64,000 nt of DNA, from the NCBI RefSeq assembly GCF_010868145.1, contig NZ_JAAGUY010000001.1, forward strand, positions 186,001 through 250,000. The letters are read 5' to 3'. The stretch is from Nocardia cyriacigeorgica. GTDB lineage: Bacteria > Actinomycetota > Actinomycetes > Mycobacteriales > Mycobacteriaceae. The notes below the pieces were generated by a model. It was given only the letters and a program-made list of their open reading frames with translations. It ran no database searches and was not told the origin of the DNA. Positions 21,948-29,864 of this stretch are shown here, piece after piece. A program made the position numbers and the translations under genes. Each line of letters opens with the position of its first letter. Position 1 is the first letter of the stretch.

Positions 21948-22478
21948 ATGACATCCAATGACGTGGCGACCATCGAAATCTCCGGCGGCGCACGGACCCT
22001 GCATATGGAATGGGACGATCCTGCCATCGCCGTACTCGGTCTGCTCGGACTGTCGAGGGAAGAACTGCTGGCACAGCTGCGCAGCGGTGAACTCGCCCAG
22101 CCGCCGCTGGCCCGTCTGCTCAACATCACGCTCGTCGACGCTGAACCGGGCCGCATGACCTTGAGTCTCACCCCGGACGAGAGGCATGTGAATTTCATCG
22201 GGGTGATCGGCGGCGGCATCGTCGCCACCGCCCTCGATATCGCCATGTGGGGTGCGGTCCATCTGTCGCTGGAGGACAAATCCATGGTGTCGACCATCAC
22301 CATGAACACCACCATGGTCCGGCGTATCTCGCCCGACCAGGGGCCGCTGCGCGCGATCGCCCACGCGGTCCACGTCGGCCGCAGCACCGCGGCGGCCGAG
22401 GCTCGGCTCGTCGACTCCGCCGACAAGCTCTACGCCACCTCGACCGCAAGCTTCGCGCGCCTGGGCGGGGATCGGTAA
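21948..22478 (+). CDS. PaaI-type hotdog-fold thioesterase of the PKS cluster
   Basis: 176-residue protein of the PaaI/acyl-CoA thioesterase hotdog family. The N-terminal 60 residues are a helical lead. The hotdog core has the characteristic segment NFIGVIGGGIVATALDIA, equivalent to the HGG...D helix of PaaI enzymes, and a C-terminal strand pattern (AEARLVDSADKLYATSTASF). It starts 22 bp after the PKS stop with a GTGAGGAAG ribosome site, so it belongs to the PKS operon. Since neither PKS carries a TE domain, it may clear stalled acyl-ACPs or release a chain; this is inference. It could also be a general acyl-CoA thioesterase that happens to sit here. Confidence 0.85.
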   Translation: MTSNDVATIEISGGARTLHMEWDDPAIAVLGLLGLSREELLAQLRSGELAQPPLARLLNITLVDAEPGRMTLSLTPDERHVNFIGVIGGGIVATALDIAMWGAVHLSLEDKSMVSTITMNTTMVRRISPDQGPLRAIAHAVHVGRSTAAAEARLVDSADKLYATSTASFARLGGDR

Positions 22479-22506
22479 GCATTCCGGTGCCGACACCGAA
22501 GCCGTG

Positions 22507-22544
22507 CACCCGCCTACCGTCGTCCACACGACGGAAGGCGGGTG
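22507..22544 (+). terminator. Hairpin terminator closing the PKS operon
   Basis: The arm CACCCGCCTACCGTCGT (from 22507) pairs with ACGACGGAAGGCGGGTG (to 22544). This gives 17 bp with one mismatch and a 4-nt loop (CCAC). It lies 28 bp after the thioesterase stop. There is no long T-run, as is usual in high-GC actinomycetes. Confidence 0.8.
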
Positions 22545-22620
22545 GGCTTCGCATTGCGGGCCACCAACGCACTGCCCGGGCGGATACCTACGTGCGCCGG
22601 CGGTGCTGCAGCACACCGGA

Positions 22621-23268
22621 TCATCCGGTGCGGCGACGCCGGTAGTAGGCGAAGGTGACGGCAGCCAGTAGTGGGCCCCACAGCAGGAGCGGGGCGTAGC
22701 AGAGGTAGTAGATGGCCGCCTCCCAGCCACCGGCTAGGGAAGGGTAGTCCGCGGGAGTGGGGTCGCCGCGCAGTGTGACGCCGGAGAAGTCGCAGAGGAA
22801 GGCGGCGGTCCACATGATCGTCAGCGTCGCGGCGCCGAGAGTAGCGGGGATCACGGCGACCGGTGTCGGGATTCTTCGCCCGTGTAGTCGTGGAATCCAC
22901 CGCGGGAACCACTCGCCCCAGGTCGCGACCAGTCCGACGGCGGTGAACGCCAACAGTTCCGAAAGGATCGACAAGACGATTACGTACAGCTCACCAGGCA
23001 TCCAGGACGGGAGATCCCCGCGCTTGCCCGAGGCTTCGTCGTCGAGGAAGGCCACGCCGATCCGCCACAGACTGGCCGGTAGCGCCGTCAACGGAACAGT
23101 GAGGGCAGCGATCCTGGCCCACCGCGGAACTCCCGCGACCGGAGTATGAACGGCCCGCCATGCGGTACGGAGCCCTCCGGTGAGCACCGGCGGATCGGCT
23201 ACAGCAGTCACCTCCGCCACTCCATCACCGCGGTGACTGCACGAATGTGCCGCGTGCGCAACCGGCAC
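22621..23268 (-). CDS. Hypothetical multi-pass membrane protein
   Basis: About 215 residues, not recognised as a named family. Four to five hydrophobic segments are visible: around IAALTVPLTALPASLW, ELYVIVLSILSELLAFTAVGLVA, PVAVIPATLGAATLTIMWTAAF and the C-terminal YYLCYAPLLLWGPLLAAVTFAYY, followed by an arginine-rich cytoplasmic end (RRRR). The start is uncertain: the longest version uses GTG at 23268, while GTG at 23220 would remove 16 residues of unclear character. It is transcribed toward the PKS terminator. The upstream region holds paired inverted repeats, so its expression is probably controlled by a repressor. Confidence 0.65.
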   Translation of the reverse strand: MPVAHAAHSCSHRGDGVAEVTAVADPPVLTGGLRTAWRAVHTPVAGVPRWARIAALTVPLTALPASLWRIGVAFLDDEASGKRGDLPSWMPGELYVIVLSILSELLAFTAVGLVATWGEWFPRWIPRLHGRRIPTPVAVIPATLGAATLTIMWTAAFLCDFSGVTLRGDPTPADYPSLAGGWEAAIYYLCYAPLLLWGPLLAAVTFAYYRRRRTG

Positions 23269-23290
23269 TGAGCCAGCCAGGTGTCGAACA

Positions 23291-23326
23291 TAATGGCCTC
23301 CATTACGAAAGTGTTGGTCTCGTAAT
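23291..23326. promoter_or_regulatory. Overlapping inverted repeats upstream of the membrane protein
   Basis: Two perfect dyads are present. TAATGG-CCT-CCATTA occupies 23291-23305. ATTACGA (23302-23308) is mirrored by TCGTAAT (23320-23326). On the minus strand a TATGAT -10-like element (23325-23330 complement) abuts the second dyad. This looks like an operator over the promoter of the gene on the minus strand; the regulator is unknown. Confidence 0.5.
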
Positions 23327-23413
23327 CATAGTTACACACACTTGGCCACTCCGCGCGGTCCGGTTGGCGGACGGTGCGGGTCGGCCACGATCAGCGCCTC
23401 TTCAGCGCAGCAT

Positions 23414-24196
23414 TCAGCGGCGCGGTTGGGGGGTCAGTAGTCGGTGCAGGGCGGTGGGGGTGTGGCCCAGGTGCTCGCGGACGGTGCGGGTCAGGTGTGC
23501 CTGGTCGGCGAAGCCGAGGCATGCGGCGAGGTCGGCGAGGCTGGTTTCTCCATCGGTGATGTAGTCGAGAGCGTGCCCGACCCGTATCCGGTTCCGGTAG
23601 CGGGTCAGCGACACTCCCATGTGCTGTGAGAACACTCGGCTCAGCCGGTACGGCGAGACCTTCAGCAGGACGGCAAGGGAGCGCAGCCCGGCGGACTCGG
23701 GTGTCCCGTCGATGATCGCCTCGCGGGCTGCAGTGACCAGCACACGGTCGGCGGGTCGCGGCGGCGGGATCGGCCGTCCGGCGGCGAGGGCGACGAGCCG
23801 GACCAGCTCCTCGGTCACCGCGTAGTCGATATCGCCGCCCGCGGCCGCGGTGAGCATGCGGCGGTGTGCGAGCTCGATACGCGCATCGACGTAGACCGCC
23901 TGCGGGCTCAGCGCTCCTTCCAGGAGGCCGGGATCGATCGTCACCGCGGTGCAGACGTCGCCGCCTGCGGGGTGGGCGAACCCCTCCTCTTCACTCGGTG
24001 CGCCGATGTATCCGACAGTGCGGTCCAGGTCGACGAGTTCGCTGTTGGCCTGTCGCCGAAATCTGCCCCGGCGCACGAGCACGAGCCGATGGTCGTCGCG
24101 GACTTCCGGAGCCGAGAAGTGGGTGTGGTCGGAGTGGCAGGTCACGGTGGTCACGGTGAACTCCGGCCGGGTCGCGAGGGTTGTAGCGGACAGCAC
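23414..24196 (-). CDS. AraC-family transcriptional regulator
   Basis: 260-residue regulator. Residues 1-150 form a cupin-like sensor part (for example RLVLVRRGRFRRQ and YIGAPSEEEGFAHP). The C-terminal 100 residues carry the two helix-turn-helix motifs of AraC proteins, the second seen as SLADLAACLGFADQAHLTRT followed by HLGHTPTALHRLL. It is divergent from the VOC and SRPBCC genes at 24316-25084 across a 119-bp gap, so it may control that pair; this is inference from position. No effector can be read from the sequence. Confidence 0.9.
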   Translation of the reverse strand: MLSATTLATRPEFTVTTVTCHSDHTHFSAPEVRDDHRLVLVRRGRFRRQANSELVDLDRTVGYIGAPSEEEGFAHPAGGDVCTAVTIDPGLLEGALSPQAVYVDARIELAHRRMLTAAAGGDIDYAVTEELVRLVALAAGRPIPPPRPADRVLVTAAREAIIDGTPESAGLRSLAVLLKVSPYRLSRVFSQHMGVSLTRYRNRIRVGHALDYITDGETSLADLAACLGFADQAHLTRTVREHLGHTPTALHRLLTPQPRR

Positions 24197-24315
24197 TCAT
24201 GGACCGTACGCCGGAGGTATGACACCAACGGCGCGCAAAAATCTTCAAGACGTGTGCGGTGCCTGGCATGAATGCTGAGACGGCAACATCGACTACACCA
24301 GGGAGAAAACGAAAA

Positions 24316-24672
24316 ATGACCGTCCACGCGAACCTCGCCGCGATCATCATCGACTGTGCCTCACCGAAGGCTATGGCGGAGTTCTACCGCGAGGTCACCG
24401 GCTGGAAGATCACCCATACCGACGACGATTCGGCCTACCTCGGTGAGGGCCCGATCCAGCTCGCGTTCCAGCGGGTCATGGGCTACGAGGGTCCTGGCTG
24501 GCCCGATACCGCTAAGCACGCCCACCTCGACTTCACCGTCGCCGATGTACCGACCGAAACCGAGCGGCTGCTCGCGTTGGGCGCGACCGTACCCGACTTC
24601 CAGCCGGGGCAGGGTCAGTGGACGGTTCTCGCCGATCCTGAAGGCCATCTGTTCTGCATCGCCGCAGCCTGA
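24316..24672 (+). CDS. VOC (glyoxalase/bleomycin-resistance) family protein
   Basis: 118-residue single VOC-fold protein. The start is ATG 24316, which has AGGGAGA about 10 nt upstream and gives the typical N-terminus MTVHANLAAIIIDCASPKAMAEFY. Two beta-alpha-beta-beta-beta halves are visible, the second with HAHLDFTVADVPTETERLLALGA and ending in DPEGHLFCIAA. VOC proteins bind metals and small molecules as isomerases, dioxygenases or sequestering proteins; the substrate is unknown. It is followed 13 bp later by an SRPBCC gene. Confidence 0.87.
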   Translation: MTVHANLAAIIIDCASPKAMAEFYREVTGWKITHTDDDSAYLGEGPIQLAFQRVMGYEGPGWPDTAKHAHLDFTVADVPTETERLLALGATVPDFQPGQGQWTVLADPEGHLFCIAAA

Positions 24673-24685
24673 CAGGGAGGACACC

Positions 24686-25084
24686 ATGGCATCCATTCAC
24701 AAAGAATTCGTCGTCGACGCCAGCCCTGAACAGGTCTGGGAGGTCTTGGCTGATTTCGGCGCGGTGCACGAGCGTCTGGCCCCTGGCTTCGTCACCGATA
24801 CGCGCCTCGACGCCGACACCCGCACCGTCACCTTCGCCGAAGGCACTATCGTCGCCGAACGACTCGTCGATCTCGACCCGGAGAGCAGGCGTGTGGCCTA
24901 CTCGGTCGTCGGTGGGCACCTGCACCCTGCCCATCACCACGCATCGATGCAGGCCCTACCCGCCGAGAACGGCACAACCCGGTTCGTGTGGCACATCGAT
25001 GTCCTGCCCGATGCTCTCGCCGCACCGATAGCCGAGTTGGTCGAGCAGGGATCGCCCGTCATACGACGGGCACTGCGGCGATGA
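24686..25084 (+). CDS. SRPBCC (START/Bet v1-like) family protein
   Basis: 132-residue protein of the SRPBCC helix-grip fold. The N-terminus (HKEFVVDASPEQVWEVLADFGAVHERLAPGF) shows the usual first strand and helix. The middle has the strand pair TRTVTFAEGTIVAERLVDLD, and the C-terminal helix contains ELVEQGSPVIRRAL. Start ATG 24686 has GGGAGG about 7 nt upstream. Proteins of this type bind hydrophobic ligands or act as cyclases/hydratases. It is co-transcribed with the VOC gene; the function is not determined. Confidence 0.88.
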   Translation: MASIHKEFVVDASPEQVWEVLADFGAVHERLAPGFVTDTRLDADTRTVTFAEGTIVAERLVDLDPESRRVAYSVVGGHLHPAHHHASMQALPAENGTTRFVWHIDVLPDALAAPIAELVEQGSPVIRRALRR

Positions 25085-25201
25085 GATAGCGCGAGCCATC
25101 CCGAAGGTAGGCGTTGCTTTCTGAAGTGAGACGGAGTGCTGTCGGACAGCGGGAAACGTCGTGTCAGGACGACCTTGGTCGATGTGGGCGAACTCTTCGA
25201 A

Positions 25202-25564
25202 TTACCCGACCGCCGAAGCATGAGCGGCAACGACCCGCCAGCCACGCGAGTCGTCGTGCGCCCAGGCGCGGGTATAGCGCATCCTTGCCGCGAATGGTGA
25301 TCCATGAACGGTGCCCTCGACGATGCCGAGGAACCAAGTGACCCCGGTCGTCCCTTCCACCAGTACCGTCAGCTGTTCTTCTTCGAGCTTGCTCACGATC
25401 TGAGCCCGAGTGCGGTGCAGCTCGAGATCATCGGCCTTGGTGAACGTGTCCGAGCCGAAAGTGAAGATCAACCGGTTATCGAGCAACTCGTCCAGCGCCT
25501 GGACATCCCCGGCCAGCTGTGCAGCCTGGAGTCGCCGCTCGGCCTCCCGCAAGTCATTCTCCAT
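25202..25564 (-). CDS. NTF2-like (SnoaL/DUF4440-type) protein
   Basis: About 120 residues with the cone-shaped NTF2-like fold. An N-terminal helix (MENDLREAERRLQAAQLAGD) precedes LDELLDNRLIFTFGSD and a C-terminal sheet ending in RGWRVVAAHAS. ATG 25564 has a GGTGAG element just upstream; ATG 25576 (adding MVSA) is an alternative. Members are enzymes of polyketide or steroid metabolism or small ligand-binding proteins. No neighbour indicates a substrate. Confidence 0.75.
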   Translation of the reverse strand: MENDLREAERRLQAAQLAGDVQALDELLDNRLIFTFGSDTFTKADDLELHRTRAQIVSKLEEEQLTVLVEGTTGVTWFLGIVEGTVHGSPFAARMRYTRAWAHDDSRGWRVVAAHASAVG

Positions 25565-25734
25565 GGCACTCACCATGCCAGCTGAGTGCCGGTCCGGCCC
25601 TCGCGTTTCGCTCACAGCAGATCGACAGTTTCGCGCGGATTCCGGATCCGACAATCACCACAGCGCCGTCGACCCCCTGCCCCGACGGTCACCGTGAATG
25701 CGTCGTTCCCGACCGACCACGGCGCATCTACACG

Positions 25735-26904
25735 TCACCGCTTCGCGATGTGTACGACAGCGTGCTGGCCGGATGTGCGCCAGTTCGGCTCGATGCTGTC
25801 GAGCCCTGTGACGATGGTGGCGTCGATTCCTGCGGCGACATCGGATTTGAGTGTGCGTAGAGCGATGACGGTCGACGGGAAATAGCCTACGAGTGCGTCG
25901 AATCGGGTGGTCGGGTGCCAGTGCCGGTCTCCGACGAGGCGGCGGTAGTTGAGGTCGCCTTTCATGATCACAGTGTCGGCTTGGGCGAATTCGGCTCTCA
26001 GGTCGGCTGGCATGTCGTGAAACGGTAGGGGAGCGCAGTAGAACTCGGGCGTTCGCAGGATGAGCCTGCCACTGCGGAGGGCCGAGGTGAGGTGCTCGGC
26101 CGTCGCGTTCGCTGGTCCGGGTATGCCCCGGAGACGATTGAGGGTGGCGAGCAGGTCGGTGGTTGTGGCGTCGGATACGTAGTAGGGATACGGCTTCAGA
26201 TGCAGTTGCACGGTGAGTTCGGGATGGAGCTGCAGGAGATGGTCCAGCAGTAGTAGATCGGGGATCAGTTCGCGACCCGCGTTGTCGGCGACCAGGCAGA
26301 GTGTTCCGGTCGAGTGGGCGTGAAGGTGTTCGACCGCCGGGGTGGTGTGGTCGGCGATGATGTCAACGGTCGGTGCGTCGGCGGCTGCGGGGTTCGACAG
26401 GTGGAAGCCCAGGTCGGCCCGATTGCCCCACAGCGCCTTATGTATCAAGTCGGCGGTGTGCTGCTCCAGCCCAGCGGCCGGTCGATCCGGGAGGCCGGTC
26501 AGCTCGTCTTCGAGAGCGGGATCTGCCAGTTCGATGTGCTTCTGGACGAAGGGGTCGATCCCGCACCATGGGCCCGGCGTGAAGTAGCCGATTTCTTCCA
26601 GAAGCAGGCGGTAGAAATAGCTTTCCGCCCAAAGGAAAGGCACATCGAGCCACTGTCGTCCGTATACGCCGGCGCCCCAGCGATCCCATTGACTCTTTCC
26701 GGCGGCCAGATCCGGCAGCGCCCGAATGCTGCCGGCGATCTGATTTCTCAGCGCGTCGAGCCGGTGTCGGGTCTCGGGCGGGTAGGGGTGAGCGGCGGCG
26801 ACCTGGCCGATCAACGCGGGGTGACGCTGGGTCAGGACTGTCCACGCGAACGATCCGGGGGCGTTGGACAGGATGGTCTGCGCATCGGTCGTATTGGTGG
26901 ACAT
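25735..26904 (-). CDS. DUF89 / ARMT1-type damage-control phosphatase family protein
   Basis: 389-residue protein. An N-terminal helical region (SFAWTVLTQRHPALI, WAESYFYRLLLEEIGYF) is followed by the metal-binding DUF89 domain. Diagnostic features are DNAGRELIPDLLLLDHLL, where Asp and Asn bind the divalent metal, and MKGDLNYRRLVGDRHW near the C-terminus. Family members are metal-dependent phosphatases acting on damaged phospho-metabolites; animal ARMT1 was also described as a carboxyl methyltransferase. The start chosen is ATG 26904, preceded by GGAGA; ATG 26907 is too close to that site. It is transcribed alone. Confidence 0.83.
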   Translation of the reverse strand: MSTNTTDAQTILSNAPGSFAWTVLTQRHPALIGQVAAAHPYPPETRHRLDALRNQIAGSIRALPDLAAGKSQWDRWGAGVYGRQWLDVPFLWAESYFYRLLLEEIGYFTPGPWCGIDPFVQKHIELADPALEDELTGLPDRPAAGLEQHTADLIHKALWGNRADLGFHLSNPAAADAPTVDIIADHTTPAVEHLHAHSTGTLCLVADNAGRELIPDLLLLDHLLQLHPELTVQLHLKPYPYYVSDATTTDLLATLNRLRGIPGPANATAEHLTSALRSGRLILRTPEFYCAPLPFHDMPADLRAEFAQADTVIMKGDLNYRRLVGDRHWHPTTRFDALVGYFPSTVIALRTLKSDVAAGIDATIVTGLDSIEPNWRTSGQHAVVHIAKR

Positions 26905-27363
26905 CATTCTCCGAACCGAGGTCGATGGCGAAGGCCATCAGGACAGTGGCCCCGCGGCACCAGCAATCGTGACACAGGGCGTAAGCAATCGTCCGGGCCT
27001 CGTCGACTGCGTAGACGCTTGTGCCCCACCCTTGCTCGGATGCGCCTTGGCGCCACAGGTCCGAGGCCGGACCATTCGGAGGCGGTAAGGCACGATTGGC
27101 CGTCCGCTTTCGTTGTTCGAGCGATCGGGTCACCGCCGACGCGTATCTGTGCTGGATCCCAGGTCAAGCCAGGGAATCCACACAGACGGCTACGCCGAGC
27201 CCATCCTGCGCCGTCGTCGTCGAGAGACGAAGGCGCTGGAAAGAGCCCAGCGAATTCTTCACGGCAGTCGTAGCGGACGCTGACCAGCGGCTTCGCCATA
27301 TCCGATCGAGCGGGTGCAGGAACTGAGGAAGCGCGGCGGTCCTAGTCGGACGCGCAGATCGTT
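26905..27363. other. 459-bp gap without a supported gene
   Basis: Open frames exist on both strands, but none has a recognisable product, a good ribosome site or conserved motifs. The 5' part (26905-27000) should contain the promoter of the DUF89 gene. No clear repeats or hairpins were seen. Confidence 0.5.
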
Positions 27364-28143
27364 TCATAGGATGTCGGTGGTCTCCGAGGTGAATCTGCGC
27401 AAGGAACTGCCTGCCTCGTCGAGGACCCGCAGCACGAAGGGCTCGGGTTCGATGCAGTCCTGTGGCCCGACCAGACCTCGGGTGGTGATCATGCCGGACA
27501 GGATGTCGTCGATCGCGACGGCGGCGGTGTGTGCCGCGAGACTGTGGTTGTGCCCGGCGAACCCGCCGAAGACGACGCGGGTGGCCCGGCCACCGGCCTC
27601 GCCCCGGGCGACGACCTGCCATGTCGACTCGGTGCGTGCGGCTTGCCCGGGCAGACATCGGTGACCGCGTGTTTTCCGGATCGCGATCTCAGGGGCGGAA
27701 TCGAAAGACTGAGCGGCCCATCCGGCGATGAGATCTGTGAGTCCTGGACTGAACCCGATTCCCATCAGCACGGTGACGCCCGCGGCCCGGGCTGCGCGGT
27801 CCAATCCCGGCCCGTGAACGAGGCGGTCGGCGCCGTGGCGGCCATCGGCCGCGTCGACGTAATGCGCTCCGGCGGCGATGGTCGCGCCGGCGACGCGAAG
27901 TATGTCGGCGTCGCGGGTGGTCAGGGTGTTGAAGGCGAGGTCGGCTCCACGGCACAGTCGGCCGATCTCGCCGGCCGAGTACGGGTCGAGGTCACACGTG
28001 CGAGCGCCGATCTCCTCGGCGAGCGTCCGGCACCGTCGCGGGTCGGCATCGGCGATGACGACCTCGTGGTTTGCGGGGCTGCGGCAGATCAGCCGGGCCG
28101 CTTCGGCGGCAAACGCGCCGGCCCCGATGACAACGACCTTCAT
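27364..28143 (-). CDS. Saccharopine dehydrogenase-like NAD(P)-binding oxidoreductase
   Basis: 259-residue protein starting at ATG 28143, seven nt after GAGGAG. It opens with a Rossmann dinucleotide site (MKVVVIGAGAFAAEAARLIC) and continues with the saccharopine dehydrogenase N-terminal pattern (RGADLAFNTLTTRDADILR, GAHYVDAADG, GFSPGLTDLIAGW). The substrate is unknown; related proteins act on amino acid-like or polyketide substrates. It is divergent from a TetR gene and shares with it a 174-bp region with two matching operators, so it is probably under that repressor. Confidence 0.8.
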   Translation of the reverse strand: MKVVVIGAGAFAAEAARLICRSPANHEVVIADADPRRCRTLAEEIGARTCDLDPYSAGEIGRLCRGADLAFNTLTTRDADILRVAGATIAAGAHYVDAADGRHGADRLVHGPGLDRAARAAGVTVLMGIGFSPGLTDLIAGWAAQSFDSAPEIAIRKTRGHRCLPGQAARTESTWQVVARGEAGGRATRVVFGGFAGHNHSLAAHTAAVAIDDILSGMITTRGLVGPQDCIEPEPFVLRVLDEAGSSLRRFTSETTDIL

Positions 28144-28213
28144 CGCCTGGCTCCTCTTTCCGCGTCCCGATCGAGTTGTCCCGCCGCGTCTTTCTGAAAC
28201 AAGACATTGAATG

Positions 28214-28226
28214 TGTACTACGTATA
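28214..28226. promoter_or_regulatory. TetR operator, site 1
   Basis: TGTACTACGTATA, one of two 13-bp sites that fit TRTACWACGTATA in the divergent region. It is 71 bp from the oxidoreductase start and about 92 bp from the tetR start. Confidence 0.65.
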
Positions 28227-28261
28227 CATCGCTGAACAACTGCTATTGACTTGTATTAGTG

Positions 28262-28274
28262 TATACAACGTATA
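28262..28274. promoter_or_regulatory. TetR operator, site 2
   Basis: TATACAACGTATA is a perfect dyad (TATAC-AAC-GTATA) centred 48 bp from site 1. It overlaps the likely -10 region downstream of a TTGACT -35 box (28246-28251) reading toward tetR, consistent with autorepression. Confidence 0.7.
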
Positions 28275-28317
28275 TGCTTGTCCGGTATAAGTCACTAGTC
28301 GGAACACGGAGGACCTC

Positions 28318-28986
28318 GTGAAGGCACCGCTGACACGGACGACCCTGGCCCTGGCCGGCATCGCCATCGCTGATTCGGAAGGGCTCAAGGCGCTGACGAT
28401 GCGGCGGGTGGCGAGCGTGCTCGACGTGTCGGGCATGGCGGCCTACCGCCACGTCGACGACCGTGACGATCTGCTGGTCGCGATGGTCGATGTGATCACC
28501 CGGGAACGCCGCGCGGACCTGGCCGTCGACAGCGGATGGGATGTCGCCCTTCGTGCTGTCGCCCAAGCGGATTGGGACTCGTTCGCGCGCCATCCGTGGT
28601 TGATCGAGGTGTGGTCGACACCGCGGCGCCGTGTCGATATGGGGTCCTTCGATCGGCTCGAGCATCTGCTCGACCAGCTGGCAACCGCGGGTGTTCCGAA
28701 TGAGCTGTGCCTGTCGATCGTGCTCGGCGTTCTCGGAATGACGCTCGGGATGGCGGCCATGGCGATCGAAGACGCCGGCGCGACGTCGGATCCGGATCTG
28801 TCGGAGTTCTGGACGGAGTCGGCCAGAGGCATGGGGCCGGAGTTCGCTCGAAGCCACCCACGCTCGACCTGGTTCATGACTCATCTGAACGACAGCGGAG
28901 GACACGCGGCATTCGCCGATGCCCTCGACGCGTTCCTGCACGGTGTCGCCGCCCGGCACGGACTACCAGTCACCGCGAAGGCATAG
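28318..28986 (+). CDS. TetR-family transcriptional regulator
   Basis: 222-residue repressor-type regulator beginning with GTG 28318 after GGAGG. The N-terminal helix-turn-helix is clear (LTMRRVASVLDVSGMAAYRHVDDRDDLLVAMVD), followed by a TetR_C-type ligand domain (ARHPWLIEVWSTPRR, LGVLGMTLGMAAMAIED). It is divergent from the saccharopine dehydrogenase-like gene. Two SDR genes follow 69 bp downstream, so the regulator probably controls a small oxidoreductase group. The inducer is unknown. Confidence 0.93.
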   Translation: MKAPLTRTTLALAGIAIADSEGLKALTMRRVASVLDVSGMAAYRHVDDRDDLLVAMVDVITRERRADLAVDSGWDVALRAVAQADWDSFARHPWLIEVWSTPRRRVDMGSFDRLEHLLDQLATAGVPNELCLSIVLGVLGMTLGMAAMAIEDAGATSDPDLSEFWTESARGMGPEFARSHPRSTWFMTHLNDSGGHAAFADALDAFLHGVAARHGLPVTAKA

Positions 28987-29055
28987 CCGTCGACCGCAAT
29001 GAGTCGAGAGCGGACAGCGAGTCGCTCCGGCGGCTCGAGTGAGGAATGAACAACT

Positions 29056-29805
29056 GTGAGTAGAGGATTCGACGACCGCGTCGCGGTGGTCACCGGCGGC
29101 GCGTCGGGAATGGGCGCGGCCTGTGCGCGTGCGATGGCGGCCCGCGGCGCGCGGGTGCTCGTCGTCGACGTGAACGGCGAAGGCGCCAGCGCGGTCGCCG
29201 AGGAGATCGGCGCGGCGGCGATATCGTTCACCGCCGATCTGGCCGATCCCGCGGCCGCCGAGGCGATGGTGGACACCGCGATGCGGGTCTACGGGCGTCT
29301 GGACATCGCGGTGAACGCCGCCGGGGTCAGCCAGAGCCCATTCGCGAAGGTCGCCGACCTCGATCTGGAGGCGTGGCGCCGGGTGATCTCGATCAACCTC
29401 GACGGCATGTTCTATGCCCTGCGCGCCGAGATCCCGGCGATGCTCGGCACCGGCGGCGGCTCCATCGTCAATATCGCCTCCACGATGAGTGTGGTGGCCA
29501 GCAGCTCAGGAATCGGCGCCTACGCCGCCGCCAAACACGGCGTCCTCGGACTGACCAGGGCAGCGGCGCTCGAGTACGCCGAGCACGGCATCCGGATCAA
29601 CGCCGTCGGCCCCGGAGTCATCGAGACTCCGATGACCGAGATCTGGGACACGAAGAAGAAGGCCGCGCAGATCGCGCAGCACCCGATCGGCCGGTTCGGC
29701 CGGGTCGAAGAAGTCGCGGCGCTGGTCGGCTTCCTCTGCTCGAACGACTCGGCATTCATCACCGGCGCCTACTACCCGATAGACGGCGGATTCACGGCCA
29801 AGTAG
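29056..29805 (+). CDS. Short-chain dehydrogenase/reductase (SDR)
   Basis: 249-residue classical SDR. It has the cofactor site VVTGGASGMGAACARA, an acidic residue after strand 2 (VLVVDVNGEG) suggesting NAD(H), NAAG, and the catalytic Ser/Tyr/Lys (SIVNIAST, then YAAAKHG). The C-terminus has the substrate loop GVIETPMTEIWD and ITGAYYPIDGGF. It starts at GTG 29056 and lies 70 bp after tetR. A second SDR follows 59 bp later, suggesting two-step oxidation or reduction of an alcohol or ketone substrate; the substrate cannot be read. Confidence 0.92.
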   Translation: MSRGFDDRVAVVTGGASGMGAACARAMAARGARVLVVDVNGEGASAVAEEIGAAAISFTADLADPAAAEAMVDTAMRVYGRLDIAVNAAGVSQSPFAKVADLDLEAWRRVISINLDGMFYALRAEIPAMLGTGGGSIVNIASTMSVVASSSGIGAYAAAKHGVLGLTRAAALEYAEHGIRINAVGPGVIETPMTEIWDTKKKAAQIAQHPIGRFGRVEEVAALVGFLCSNDSAFITGAYYPIDGGFTAK

Positions 29806-29864
29806 TGCCGCCGGCGCAGCTACCACGGCGACGCGTCGCCGAACAACGGAGAGGACAACGAGAA

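Noticed and set aside
26438..27299. Open frames overlapping the start of the DUF89 gene on the minus strand
   Set aside because: The proteins show no recognisable domains and overlap the gene in another frame; no ribosome site was found.
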